Below, one piece after another: positions 1 through 10,900 of a stretch of DNA of 64,000 nucleotides. Below the pieces are notes generated by a model, which searched no databases, was not told where the DNA came from, and saw only the letters and a program-made list of their open reading frames with translations. Position 1 is the first letter of the stretch, and each line of letters begins with the position of its first letter. The position numbers and the translations under genes are program-made. The stretch is from positions 51,739 to 115,738 of the forward strand of contig JAFXSR010000004.1 of the NCBI GenBank assembly GCA_017525505.1, in the 5' to 3' direction. Origin of the DNA: Bacteroidales bacterium. Its GTDB lineage: Bacteria; Bacteroidota; Bacteroidia; Bacteroidales; WCHB1-69.

Positions 1-32
1 ATAGCGGCGGCAAAAATACGGAAAAATTAGCA

Positions 33-83
33 AATGTGCAAATTGGTTAATGTGCTAATTGTCAATGTGCTAATGTGCTAATG
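33..83. repeat. short direct repeats AATGTGCTAAT
   Basis: Four copies of an 11-bp unit (AATGTGCTAAT or a one-base variant) start at 33, 49, 64 and 73. The first 290 bases hold no credible gene; apart from these repeats and the terminator at 241-277 I see nothing in them. AT-rich spacer repeats of this kind are common between Bacteroidales genes. Confidence 0.6.
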
Positions 84-240
84 ATAAGGAAAAAATCTGG
101 TGTGGAGACGAGGTGCGCTCCATCCGCATAATTAGAGAAAAAAATCGGAATTGCCTAGATTTCGGAGAAAATTGGAGAAAATCATGCAAAATGTTTTCGG
201 AAGGGGAGGGGGAGCTGTGTTCGGAAACAGGGTGCTTGGT

Positions 241-277
241 AAAAGAAAAAAGGCACTTGCAAATGTTGTAAGTGCCT
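241..277 (-). terminator. rho-independent terminator of the tRNA-Arg transcript
   Basis: Read on the minus strand there is a perfect 8-bp stem (AGGCACTT at 251-258 pairing with 270-277) with an 11-nt loop, followed by a U-rich run from 250 down to 241. It lies 13 bp beyond the 3' end of the tRNA gene and fits as its terminator. Confidence 0.8.
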
Positions 278-290
278 GATTTTCAGCTTG

Positions 291-364
291 TGACCCATGC
301 AGGATTCAAACCTGCAACCTTTTGATCCGTAGTCAAATACTCTATTCAGTTGAGCTAATGGGCC
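291..364 (-). tRNA. tRNA-Arg (anticodon ACG)
   Basis: The reverse complement folds as a full cloverleaf. The acceptor stem GGCCCAT pairs with ATGGGTC with one G-U pair, and the discriminator is A. The anticodon stem TTTGA/TCAAA encloses the loop CTACGGA, giving anticodon ACG. The T arm contains GGTTTGAATCC. CCA is not encoded. A TAnnTTTG-type -7 element sits just upstream on the same strand and a hairpin terminator follows, so it is probably transcribed alone. Confidence 0.95.
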
Positions 365-381
365 GTTTGAAATTGTGACTG

Positions 382-389
382 CAAAAATA
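382..389 (-). promoter_or_regulatory. -7 promoter element for tRNA-Arg
   Basis: The minus strand reads TATTTTTG, matching the Bacteroidota -7 consensus TAnnTTTG, 18 bp before the tRNA 5' end. I see no clear -33 element. Confidence 0.6.
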
Positions 390-460
390 TAAAAAAAAAG
401 AATACCATGTACATTTTCAAGAAAAAAATCAAAAAAAATTTTTTCTATTGAAATTTTCCG

Positions 461-468
461 TATCTTTG
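461..468 (+). promoter_or_regulatory. -7 promoter element for rpsP
   Basis: TATCTTTG is an exact match to TAnnTTTG, 38 bp upstream of the rpsP start codon. The sequence upstream is AT-rich without an obvious TTTG at the -33 position. Confidence 0.65.
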
Positions 469-506
469 CACCCTCAAAATTAATCACTTAAAAACAACAA
501 AAAGTT

Positions 507-1073
507 ATGGCAACAAGAATCAGATTACAAAGACGTGGCAAGAAAAACCAACCTTTCTACCACATTGTAATTGCAGATGGTCGTGCACCACGTGACGGAC
601 GCTATATCGAAGAGATCGGCACCTATAACCCGCTGACCAACCCTGCAACAGTAAACTTAAACTTTGACAGAGCATTGTACTGGGTTGAAGCTGGCGCTGA
701 TCCGTCAGACACTGCCCGTTCGATTCTTAAACATGAAGGTGTTTATTTGATGAAGCATCTCAGAGGCGGAATCGCGAAAGGCGCATTGACCCAGCTGGAT
801 GCAGATCGCAAATTCGACGCATGGAAACAGGCTAAGGAATCCAAGGTCAGCAACATCAAACGTGAAGACGCTGACAAGAGCCGCAAGGAAATGAAGGCTC
901 GTCTGGAAGCCGAGACCAAGGTGAGAGAGGCTATCTCCGCCAAGGTTGCTGCCAAGTATGCCGCCGCTGCTGAGGCTGAGGCTGCCGAGGCAGAGGCTAA
1001 GGCCGCAGAGGAAGCCGCTAACGCTGAAGCCACCGAGGCTCCCGCAGAAGCTGCTGAAACTCCTGCAGAATAA
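507..1073 (+). CDS. rpsP: 30S ribosomal protein S16
   Basis: The first ~85 residues are ribosomal protein S16, a small-subunit protein that binds 16S rRNA and helps 30S assembly. The start [13 protein letters not shown] and the motif [19 protein letters not shown] are diagnostic. After about residue 120 the protein runs into a long Ala/Glu-rich tail, bringing it to 188 residues against ~80-90 in most bacteria; such extensions are normal in Bacteroidota. The gene is preceded by a TATCTTTG element and followed by a strong hairpin. rimM lies 151 bp downstream, the usual S16-RimM neighbourhood. The identification is secure; the role of the acidic tail is unknown. Confidence 0.97.
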   Translation: MATRIRLQRRGKKNQPFYHIVIADGRAPRDGRYIEEIGTYNPLTNPATVNLNFDRALYWVEAGADPSDTARSILKHEGVYLMKHLRGGIAKGALTQLDADRKFDAWKQAKESKVSNIKREDADKSRKEMKARLEAETKVREAISAKVAAKYAAAAEAEAAEAEAKAAEEAANAEATEAPAEAAETPAE

Positions 1074-1094
1074 ACTTCATGTCAATGAGTTACG

Positions 1095-1126
1095 ATATAG
1101 ACGCAACGAGAAAGTTGCGTCTATAT
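1095..1126. terminator. hairpin after rpsP
   Basis: A 13-bp perfect inverted repeat (1095-1107 with 1114-1126) has a 6-nt loop and is followed by TTGTTTTAAA. It could end or attenuate the rpsP transcript before rimM. Its core, AGACGCAA...TTGCGTCT, recurs at 17441-17468. Confidence 0.6.
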
Positions 1127-1154
1127 TTGTTTTAAATGATTCGAGAGTCTTAAA

Positions 1155-1190
1155 TTGAAAGTTGAAAACTGAAAACTGAAAGTTGAAAGT
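1155..1190. repeat. spacer repeat of GAAAGTT/GAAAACT units
   Basis: Five ~7-bp units (TTGAAAGT, TTGAAAACT, GAAAACT and close variants) run in tandem between rpsP and rimM. This kind of low-complexity spacer is common in Bacteroidales and has no known function. Confidence 0.6.
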
Positions 1191-1224
1191 TATGTTCAGA
1201 GATCAAGGCGAAAAATAAAGAAAG

Positions 1225-1746
1225 ATGAAAAACGAATATTATTATTTGGGGCATATAACAAAGCCGTTTGGAATAAAGGGCCAGCTGTGTTGCTATTTCG
1301 ATACCGATGAGCCGGAGAAATACGCCAATCTGGATGCGGTCTTCATCGATTTGGACGATGAAATGCTCCCTTATCTGATTGAAGATATCCAGTATCGTGG
1401 CGCCAACACCTTTGTCATCAAGTTTGCGGATGTGGATGAGGAAGAGGCCAAGGGCTTGGTTAAGGCTGAGTTATTCCTCCCTTTGTCGGATTTGCCCCCA
1501 CTCACCGGCAACAAGTTCTATTTCCACGAAGTCATAGGTTTCAAGGTGATTGACGAGGAGAAAGGGGAGGTCGGTACTTGTCAGGATTTCATCGATATCA
1601 GTCATCATCCGATTATGCAGATCGACCACGATGGGGTGGAGGTGCTGATTCCTGCCATTGACGAGATTTTCAGGAAGGTGGACCGGGAGAACAGAATAAT
1701 TTACATTCAGGCTCCGGAAGGACTGATTGATGTCTATCTATCATAA
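1225..1746 (+). CDS. rimM: ribosome maturation factor RimM
   Basis: This 173-residue protein has the RimM architecture: an N-terminal RimM beta-barrel opening with YYLGHITKPFGIKGQL (residues ~5-20), and a C-terminal PRC-barrel domain (from about residue 95) containing FYFHEVIGFKV and VEVLIPAIDEI. RimM binds S19 and assists maturation of the 30S head and 16S rRNA 3' domain. It follows rpsP, the common bacterial order, though trmD and rplS are not seen next. A terminator lies just downstream, so rimM is the last gene of this short unit. Length and start are normal for the family. Confidence 0.95.
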   Translation: MKNEYYYLGHITKPFGIKGQLCCYFDTDEPEKYANLDAVFIDLDDEMLPYLIEDIQYRGANTFVIKFADVDEEEAKGLVKAELFLPLSDLPPLTGNKFYFHEVIGFKVIDEEKGEVGTCQDFIDISHHPIMQIDHDGVEVLIPAIDEIFRKVDRENRIIYIQAPEGLIDVYLS

Positions 1747-1773
1747 ATAATTGATATACAAATGATAAAATCC

Positions 1774-1819
1774 AAATCCTGTCATTTTTTGTGGCGGGAT
1801 TTTTTTTGGTCTTTTTTTC
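1774..1819 (+). terminator. rho-independent terminator after rimM
   Basis: AAATCCTG (1774-1781) pairs with CGGGATTT (1795-1802, one G-U pair), and a T-rich tract follows to 1819. It lies 28 bp after the rimM stop codon. Confidence 0.8.
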
Positions 1820-1876
1820 GTTGAAAAAAAACGCAAAAAAGCCGTGTCCAAGTGTTTCTATATGGAAAATTTTTAT

Positions 1877-1884
1877 TATTTTTG
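1877..1884 (+). promoter_or_regulatory. -7 promoter element for the 3291-residue secreted protein
   Basis: TATTTTTG matches TAnnTTTG. A TTTC at 1855-1858, 18 bp upstream, could be a weak -33 element. The start codon is 79 bp downstream. Confidence 0.6.
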
Positions 1885-1962
1885 TCTTTTGCAAAAACTG
1901 ATATATAATATATTCAATTAAAAGGGAAAAGTTAAAATTAGTATCAATACAACATTCTGAAA

Positions 1963-4900
1963 ATGAAAAAATTATTCTTCTTTTTGGTCGTAATGGTGAT
2001 GCCGTTTGTCCTGTCAGCCCAGCTCATGGATACCGCCGTCGTTTTTTATGAAAACTTTGATGGTTCCACAATCAAGATGACATCAACAACTAATCAAGGT
2101 GTACCACATTGGGGTATTGTTTCAAATTTGTTCCAATCACCCTCCTCGTCTTACCACGTTACGTTGCAACCAACAGCAATAAATATGGCTTGCTGGACGA
2201 GAGCGATCGAGGTGGATCGGTCATACCCGTATGTGTATTTGCAGTTCGATCATATCTGCAAGGTTAACAACAACGACCGCAGCTTTATTGCGTATCAGAT
2301 TTCGACAGGCTATTCTGCTCAAGGGGATATCCAGTTCGGATCGCCGGTGCCACTGAATGATCTCACGATCAACAGCCCTTATTATCACGGACATGCGGAG
2401 TCCATTACCGAAGGTAATGTGTCACAAAACTGGTATTCCACATGGGTTCCGAATAACAACACTGCCGTTCCGAGTAATGCGTGGTGGAAAACGGAGTTGC
2501 TCGACATGACACAATTTGTGGTGGGCGCAACTAATGAGTATTTCCGTATCCGTTTTAACAACACCCACGCTTCCGGTACGGGTTCCGGTACGGAGGTGTG
2601 CGCCGGTTGGTATCTTGACAATGTAAAGGTGATTTATTCCAATGTGGAGTTGGTTCCACCGGAAATCAACATCACGCAAACCCATTATACCAACAATAAT
2701 GGTCAACCCCAGAACAGAATTTTTACGGGAACGATCAACGACTTCACGGGTCCTTTCGTTATCAATGCCACCCTTACTGACAATGATGCCATAGACACCT
2801 CCTCTGTGCGTTGCTGGTACGAGACAAGTACCGGTGAGATGGATACTCTTCCCAACCAAATGCAATACTACCAAATCGGCTACGGCCAAGTGTCCTACAG
2901 TTGGGAAATTCCCATGCAGTGCTACGGTACAACCATCACCTATCACATCTCTGTCAAGGATGTGCATGGCAGCAAGTGCTATGAGACCAAAACCTTTACC
3001 TTGAACACTACCCAGACTTTGGCGGTGAATGATGCCAAAATGGAGCCGGAGTCATTCCAATTGCCGGTATATCCCGAACGTATGACCACCGGTCAGAGCT
3101 ATCCGGTGAAGGTTGCGTTCCGTAACAAGGGACTTGCTACCGACGCCAACCCCAACCGTATGACTTCCGCCACTTTCGGATGGAGTGTCAATGGGGTTCA
3201 GAAACCCAATGCTACATGGACTGGTGACTTGTGCTTGGACTATACAGACACCATTGAGGTGGGTACCCACATTGCCTTGCGCGATTCCAACTATATCAAG
3301 GTTTGGCTGATATCGCGTAACGGAGTTACGAACCTGGAACGCCGCTCGGATGATACTATCAAGTATGACGGCTACGCTTGTGACAGCGCTTTGTCGGGAA
3401 CTTACACCTTGGGTGGCCCTGGTGCCGATTTCCCCACGGTGAAGTTCATGAAGGAGCGTTTTTATCGTTGCGGCCTTGACGGTCCTGTGACTATCAACAT
3501 AAATGCCGGCACATATACCGGTTTCGCTTTTGACGACCAGTATCCTGGACTGAGCAGCACCAACACCATCACCTTCCAGGCTGCTCCTGGTGTGAGCAGA
3601 AGTTCGGTTGTCATTACGAATTCGGGCAACGAGCCTCCGGTGAAATTTACGCAGATGGCGTATGTCACCATCAGAAATGTGACCATCCGGAATACCAATG
3701 TGGGCCGTTGCGTTGAGTTTGTCGGCATTGCTTCACATGATATTGCTATCGACAATTGCGATATTCAGGGTGTTACCTCCACTGCAACACCTTATTACAA
3801 CTCTTCGGCTATCGCGCGTACAAGTACCGCGACACCGTTCACCACAGGTGGCTCGGGTGACCATGATATGAGTTTCACAAACAATACCATCAGCGGGGTG
3901 AACTTTGGTTTCTATTTCACAGGTACTACGAATGCCGCCTATAAGGAAGATAATTTCGTGGTAAGCGGCAATACCATCAACTGTACGGTAACAGGTATAA
4001 GTGCTACACAGTCCAAGAGATGGACAATCGATGGCAACCGTATCAACCAGCAAGCCACCGCTTCAGATTTGAACTTTGTGGGTGTCGCAGTGCAGAATTC
4101 CACAAACTTCCACAGCGTTTCAGCCAATAGTATCAGGATGAACGAACGTGGCGGTACAGGTATTTCTTTCACCACATACGCCAACTCGACGGGGGTAACC
4201 ACCATGATGAACGTGGCCAACAATGAAATCATCAACAAAGCTACAGTGACTGCCAGATATAACATCATGGTGCAGAATTCAAAAATGATGAATATTTACC
4301 ATAACAGCAGTTATATACATTCTTTGGTGGATATCGCACAGTCTGCCCCGATCTATATCACCGGTGCTTCATCTTCCACCAACAACATTAACATCTATAA
4401 CAACATTTTCTACAACGCCAGTACTTCGGCAGAGAATAAGAACTATGCTGTTTACTTGAACTATACTTCAGCTACGGCTCTCGCCAATACTGTCAAGCTG
4501 AATAACAATGAGTATTATTCAGTAGGTAATTCCTTGGGATGGTTTGTGGCTCCTCGTAACACCTTTGCAGAATGGCAAGGCGCTTTGTCCAGCCGTGGTG
4601 AAGATACAACCTCCATCAATGTCCCCATCAATTTTGTGTCACCGACAGATTCTTTGGTGCCCGAACAATATGAGGGTCTGGAATGTCTTCCTGTGAATGG
4701 AGTTTCCACAGATATCAGAGGCACCTCACGTTACAGCACCATCACTTTCATGGGCTGCTACACAAGAGCCATTCCTGCAACTGACTTGGCCTTGACAGTC
4801 TTGACATCTCCTGTGTTGGGCAATGAGTGCCCCGCAGACCATTATCCTATTAAGGTGATGGTGAAGAATACTGGTAGCGCGAACTTGAATTTCGCCACCA

Positions 4901-7900
4901 AGCCTGCCACCATTTCGTACACCATCGGCACCACTACGGGTTCGATGACAGTGAATTCAGGTACAGTTGCTCCGTTGCAGAGCAGAGAAGTGACTGTGGT
5001 AGCCAACTTCCCGGTTTCCATCAATACAGTGTACAATTATAGTTTCAACATTCATGTGAATGGAGACAACAATACCCAGAACGATTCGTTGGCAGGCTCT
5101 TTCGAGATTCAGGCCGCTTTCCCGTATTATGAGGAAGTGTTCTCCTCCAACGATTTGCATCCTTCATGGCGTTTTGAACAGATAAGCACTGCAGGTGCAG
5201 GTAACTGGACGGTTCAGACAGGAGCGGGCACTTATCCCAACATCTCACCGAACTATGGTTTGGGACGTTTGTTCTTCAACTCCAAGGTGTTTGCCAACAA
5301 CACTGAGTCGCGCGCTATTATGCCGGTGACTATCTTGCAGGGCGCAAGCACACCGATTTTGGAATATTGGTTCGCCCATGACAACACCGGCAACAGTAGT
5401 ACAGAAGGTGTAACCGTGAGAATCTCCACCGATGGAGGTGCTACCTATTCTGATGTTCCTTCAACGAATACCGCTGGTGTGACCTCTACCTTGGTGAAAC
5501 GTTACAATTCAGCCTATACTACTCCGGGTTGGGAGAAATATATGGTTGACTTGGCAGGTTATAGCAACCAAAACTGTATATACATTGCCTTTGACGCAAA
5601 ATCCAATGCCAAGAACAATATCAACATTGACCGCGTGGTGGTGAGAAACTTCCATAACAACGACTTGGCGGTGAATGATATTTGGGCTTTGGGTGAGAAT
5701 CCCACTCAACATCAGGTGTCACCGAGAATTTACGCTAATATTAGCAACGAGGGTCGTAATACACAGACCAACTTCAAGATGATGCTCGAAATCACAGGCG
5801 CCAATACGTACAGAGACACCATCACTGTGCCGTCGCTGGCATCCAGAAGCAGCATGGTGGTGTCCTTCAACGGGGCGCACTTGAACAATCCTGGCGACAA
5901 TATCGTGAGAGTGTATTGTGAGCCGGATATGAACAATGATAATAATGAGCACACTTGGCAGATGACCACCACCCTCAATGAGGTGGGTTATGCAACAGAT
6001 TCTGTTGTTGCGGGACAGCATGTAACCTACTCGACCATTGCTGTTGGAGGTACTGATCATATCGCATACGTGAATAAATATAATATGGTGGACACATTGA
6101 TTGCCACTCATGTGAAGGCCTTCATCACCAATACCGCTAACAACAGCAATGTGGGCCGTCATTTCCGCTTTATCGTTGCCGACGCGTCAGGAAACATCAT
6201 CGAGAGTTCGGACGAGATGACAGTGACTGCCGCTATGGAGAACCAGTGGGTGATGGGCGAAATCAACAATTATGCATTGACCAGCACCAACGGTTCCTTG
6301 TATGTGGGTATTGAGATGCTGGATGGCGGTACTTATCTTGGCGTTCAGGAGGAGGCTCCTCTGAGAGACACCACCTATTATACTTTGACCAATGGAACAT
6401 TGACTGCCTCGACGGTGGGTCGTCAGATGATTAATGCCTTGGTTGAAAGCTGTATGACTCACGAAATCGCCATGCTTTCGTTGGTACACCCGTTGACCAA
6501 TTGCGACCTTGGACATGAGAACATTGTGGTGAAGATAACCAATAATGGTACTATCGCCTTACAGCCCGGAACACCAGTGTATTATACCATCAATGGTGGT
6601 ACTCCGGTGGCTTCTACCATCACAGAAACGATTGGCAGCCATGAAACGGTAAATTATACTTTCCCGGTACAGTACGATTTCACCAACAACCAGGTGAATG
6701 TGGACGTGCCTTATGCGATAAAGATGTGGTTTGATGTGGTTTCTGGCGACCGTGTCCGCTTCAATGATACTTTGAGTGTGACCATTGAGTCGTATGGCAA
6801 GTCCCCGATGCCGACGGTCACCAGTCCTGTTCATGCCAACTATCATGAGACAGCCACTTTGACTGCCACGGACGCCACGACAGGCAACGCTCATTTCTGG
6901 TATGCCAATACCGGTTATGAATCATGGCAGTTGCAGTATGTGGGCGATCCGTTTATTACTCCGGCCGTATATTATGACACAACTTACTATGTGGCATCCG
7001 CTCCCGCAGATTTCTATACTCCACAAGTAGGCGCAGAGACTCATGCGACAACTGCCAACAATATCACTCAGCCATTCGTTTTCACCAATGGTTTCTCCCG
7101 TGGTAAACTGTTGTACAAGGCCAATGAACTGAATGCCAATGGCAAATTGACCCAGATCAGCCTGTATGTCAGCAATGCCGCTGATGGCGATCAGGGTATT
7201 CCGATGAGACTGTATGCGATGAACACAGAGCTGACCAGCCTCAGTGCCGGCCCGGTAAGTACTTGGAATGATGAAATTGCTGAAGCTACCTTGATTTATG
7301 ATGGCAGTTATTTCTTCAATACCACAGGTTGGGTTTCTTTCAATTTGCCCGAACCTATGGAATATGAGGGCAACAGCATCCTGATTTTGACCGAGACTTA
7401 TTGCGGTGGCTCTAACTGTGCCGCTGCATCAGGCTCGGCCAATTATCCGAAATTCAATTCCGCCGCGGCTACGAACTGTGTGTTGTACAAAGGTGTCAAC
7501 AATTCAGAGTCCGCTTATTCAGGCAATTATACCACCAATAACAAACGTCTGGTGATGAAGTTCCAGTTTGTGGATGCCGATTGCCAGAGTGAAAAGGTTC
7601 CGGTACAGGTTATCGCTGACAACGTGCCTGTTTATGATGTGGAACCGATGGAGCTGATCTATCCTGTGACCAATACTTGTACTATGTTGGATGAACATAT
7701 TGTGGTGAAGGTGAAGAACCTGATCAACAACACCATTCCTGCGAATACGGTGGAAATAAAAGCCAAATTTAACAACGTGACGCTGACGCAGATTGTGGAT
7801 GAGCCTTTTGCCCCGAACGAAGAGAAAGAGGTGACCTTCACCAACACCTTCGACTTCAGAGCTCCTACCGCTGATGAGACATACAATTATACCATTGTGA

Positions 7901-10900
7901 CTGACCTGATCGGCACCCCTGCTTATCGTGGTAATGACACACTTAGAGGTTCGTTTGTTTCCAAGAAGACCGCAATCCTTCCTGATGATATAGAGGTGTC
8001 GGGCGAGTATCTGCATACCTATACCATCACTCGTCAGAATACTACCGTGACAAAATGGTATTATCAGAATGCCGCTACCATGGACAGTGTGTTGGTACAA
8101 ACCAATCCCTATTCTTTCACCACTCCGGTTCTGTATGATACCGCTTTGTATTATGTCTATGGTATTACCCCGGGTACCAACTGTGTAACCAGAAAGATGA
8201 GATATCAGATTGACGTGACCACTCCGTTGCACGATATCAGCACTGATGAATTGCTTGCACCTGTTTCATTCCAATGCGGTGTTACCAATGCCAACCTTCA
8301 GGTGAGAATCAGCGACACTTGGCCCACCTCTGATACCATTCCGGCAAACAGCTTTAAGTTGAAAGCGGACTTCACGGGTGCCGCCACTACATCTGTGCAG
8401 CATACTATCAGCCAGCCGATATACTCAGGTGAGCCTGTGGATATCACTTTCGGCAATGCTGTCACTTTGGGATCCGCTACTCAAAATAATATATACAATT
8501 ATACTATATATTCTAACCCTGTGAACTCCTCCATGTATGTGTACCGTGCCAACGATACCATCACGGGTTCGCTGTATGTTCCTGCCACTCCCGCCACCCC
8601 CGCAGACATTCCCAATGTCAATGCTCCGTATGGTGGCACGGCTACTGTAACGCCTACTTCCACTACTTTCAACCAGTACTATTTCTATGATCAGCCGACT
8701 GGCGGAACCGCCTTGGCTCAGGGTACTTCCTTTACCACACCGGAAATCATGGCCAATCCCACCTATTTCTACTATAGTGGTAGAATCCTTGATCCTGAGT
8801 TCGCTGTTTCGTCAACGGTGGGTACCGCTTCTGTTTCCAATAATACGAAGCCTTTTGATTTTACCAAGGAGCATTCAGTGGGTATTATCATGTACACTGC
8901 GGATGAATTGGGTATATCCAAGGGTATTATTGACACCATCTCCTTCTATGTTCACACTACGGGAAGTGGACAAATACCTGTTAGATTGTATTTGAAGAAT
9001 GATACCACTTTCGTGGCCAATGGTTATCCGAATCTGACCCCCGTTTTGGTGAACCAGTTATATCAGAATAATTGGAACAATTTGACCAATGGCGCTACGC
9101 TTATTGTTGACGGTTTGTTCGAATTCGATCAACCTGGATGGTATAGCTTCCTGATTCCGGGAGGATTCCAGTACACAGGCAATAGTTTGTTGTTGATGAC
9201 CGAGCATCATGGCAGGAATACCACATTGGGTTATTCAGCACCTGTATTCAGATCCACCAATGTGCCGTCAGTGCCGAATTCGACCTATAACAAGAGAATT
9301 GTGTATTATAGTACAGACAATGACTTCAATCCGGCCCTGGGAACAATGTCGCAGGGAACCGTCAGATTCAATACCAAATTCAGTGTCAGCTATGCTTGCG
9401 AATCTGCCAACAGAGGTGTGATCACAGTACATACGGCTGTGCCGAATATCGATTTGGATGTGGTAAGCATTGATAATCCTACCACACCGAACTCGGCATA
9501 TACCAATGCTGAAACAGTGACGATCAAGTTGGCCAACCACGGTAGCAATGTCGCCAACAGCTATAGCCTGAGTTATCAGTTGGAGGGACAAGCTCCTGTG
9601 ACGGTGAGTAACCCTGTGGCAGTGCCGAGCAATGATACGGTAACATATTCATTCACCACAGCTGTGGATTTGTCTGCGGTTTACTTCCCGATGAACTTTA
9701 AGGTTTATGTGACCTGTGCCGCTGACGAGCATCCGCAAAATGATACGGTTGTGATGTCGTTGCAAAAAGATTTTTGCGAGTCAGGTTCACAGAATGCGGT
9801 CGGCCCATGCATTGCCAATGTGAAATTCGCGGGTATCGACAACCTGCCATTGCCAGCGGACTGGACTCCATTTGGCACGGCTGACACCGTAGCCTACACG
9901 GATTATACCAGATCGGTTGCTCCGGCTGTCTTGGTGAAAGGTCAGACTTATCCTGTCAGTATCACCAACGCTTTCGCCGCAAACAATGGTTTGAAGTTGT
10001 ACAAGTATGTCTTCATTGATTATAACCAGGATGGTGAGTTTACACTTACAGGCACCGGTAGTGAGAGAATTGTCAATATTACCGCAAATTCTTTCAACAA
10101 CCAGCATCCGGAAAACGCCACTTCCGAAGCGTTAATCACCGTGCCGACAACGGCATTGGAGGGTACTACCTTGATGAGAGTGATTGCCTCAACGGCAACC
10201 AACGTGGCCAATACAGGTTGTGGCTATTTTGCACAAGGTGAAGCCGAAGACTATATGGTGACCATCAGGGGTGCGTTTGACAATGACTTGGCTGTGGTAG
10301 ATTACTTGCAGCCTTCAGGTGTGTCTTGTCCCGACTCCAGAGCCAATATCAAGGTTTATGTGCGCAACACAGGTTTGAATACACTGACCTTCACAGGCTC
10401 CAACCCTCTTACACTGACAGCAGAGGTGAGCGGCGCTATCCAGGGTACTTATACCCAGTCGTTCTCCTTCGGCACCATCGCTCCGGGCGAAACCATGACT
10501 TTCACCATTCCTGGAGCTAACTTCAGCACAGTGGGCAGTTATACGGTTGTGACCACTTTGGCATACATGTCCGATGAATATCCTGTGAACAATTCATGGA
10601 AGACCTCCTTCACCGTAGGTAACCTTACCGTGGATACTGTTCCTCGTCTGGAAACCTTTGACGAGACAATCACCGATCCCGAATCTCCTTTCACTGATTT
10701 CTGGACTGTGGCCACTTCAAGCAGCGCTTACAAGTGGACTATCCAGACAGCACCCGCTGCCAATAACCCGACGGCAGGTCCGTCACAAGACCATTCAAGC
10801 AACAACATGGACCAGTTCGCAGTGGCTCCCGGCAGAAGCAACCAGACTTCGAACACTGCTTATACAACACTGACCACCAACTGCCTCGATTTGCATTATC

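Noticed and set aside
182..487. 101-codon minus-strand frame covering the tRNA
   Set aside because: It overlaps a well-folded tRNA-Arg gene and its terminator and promoter.
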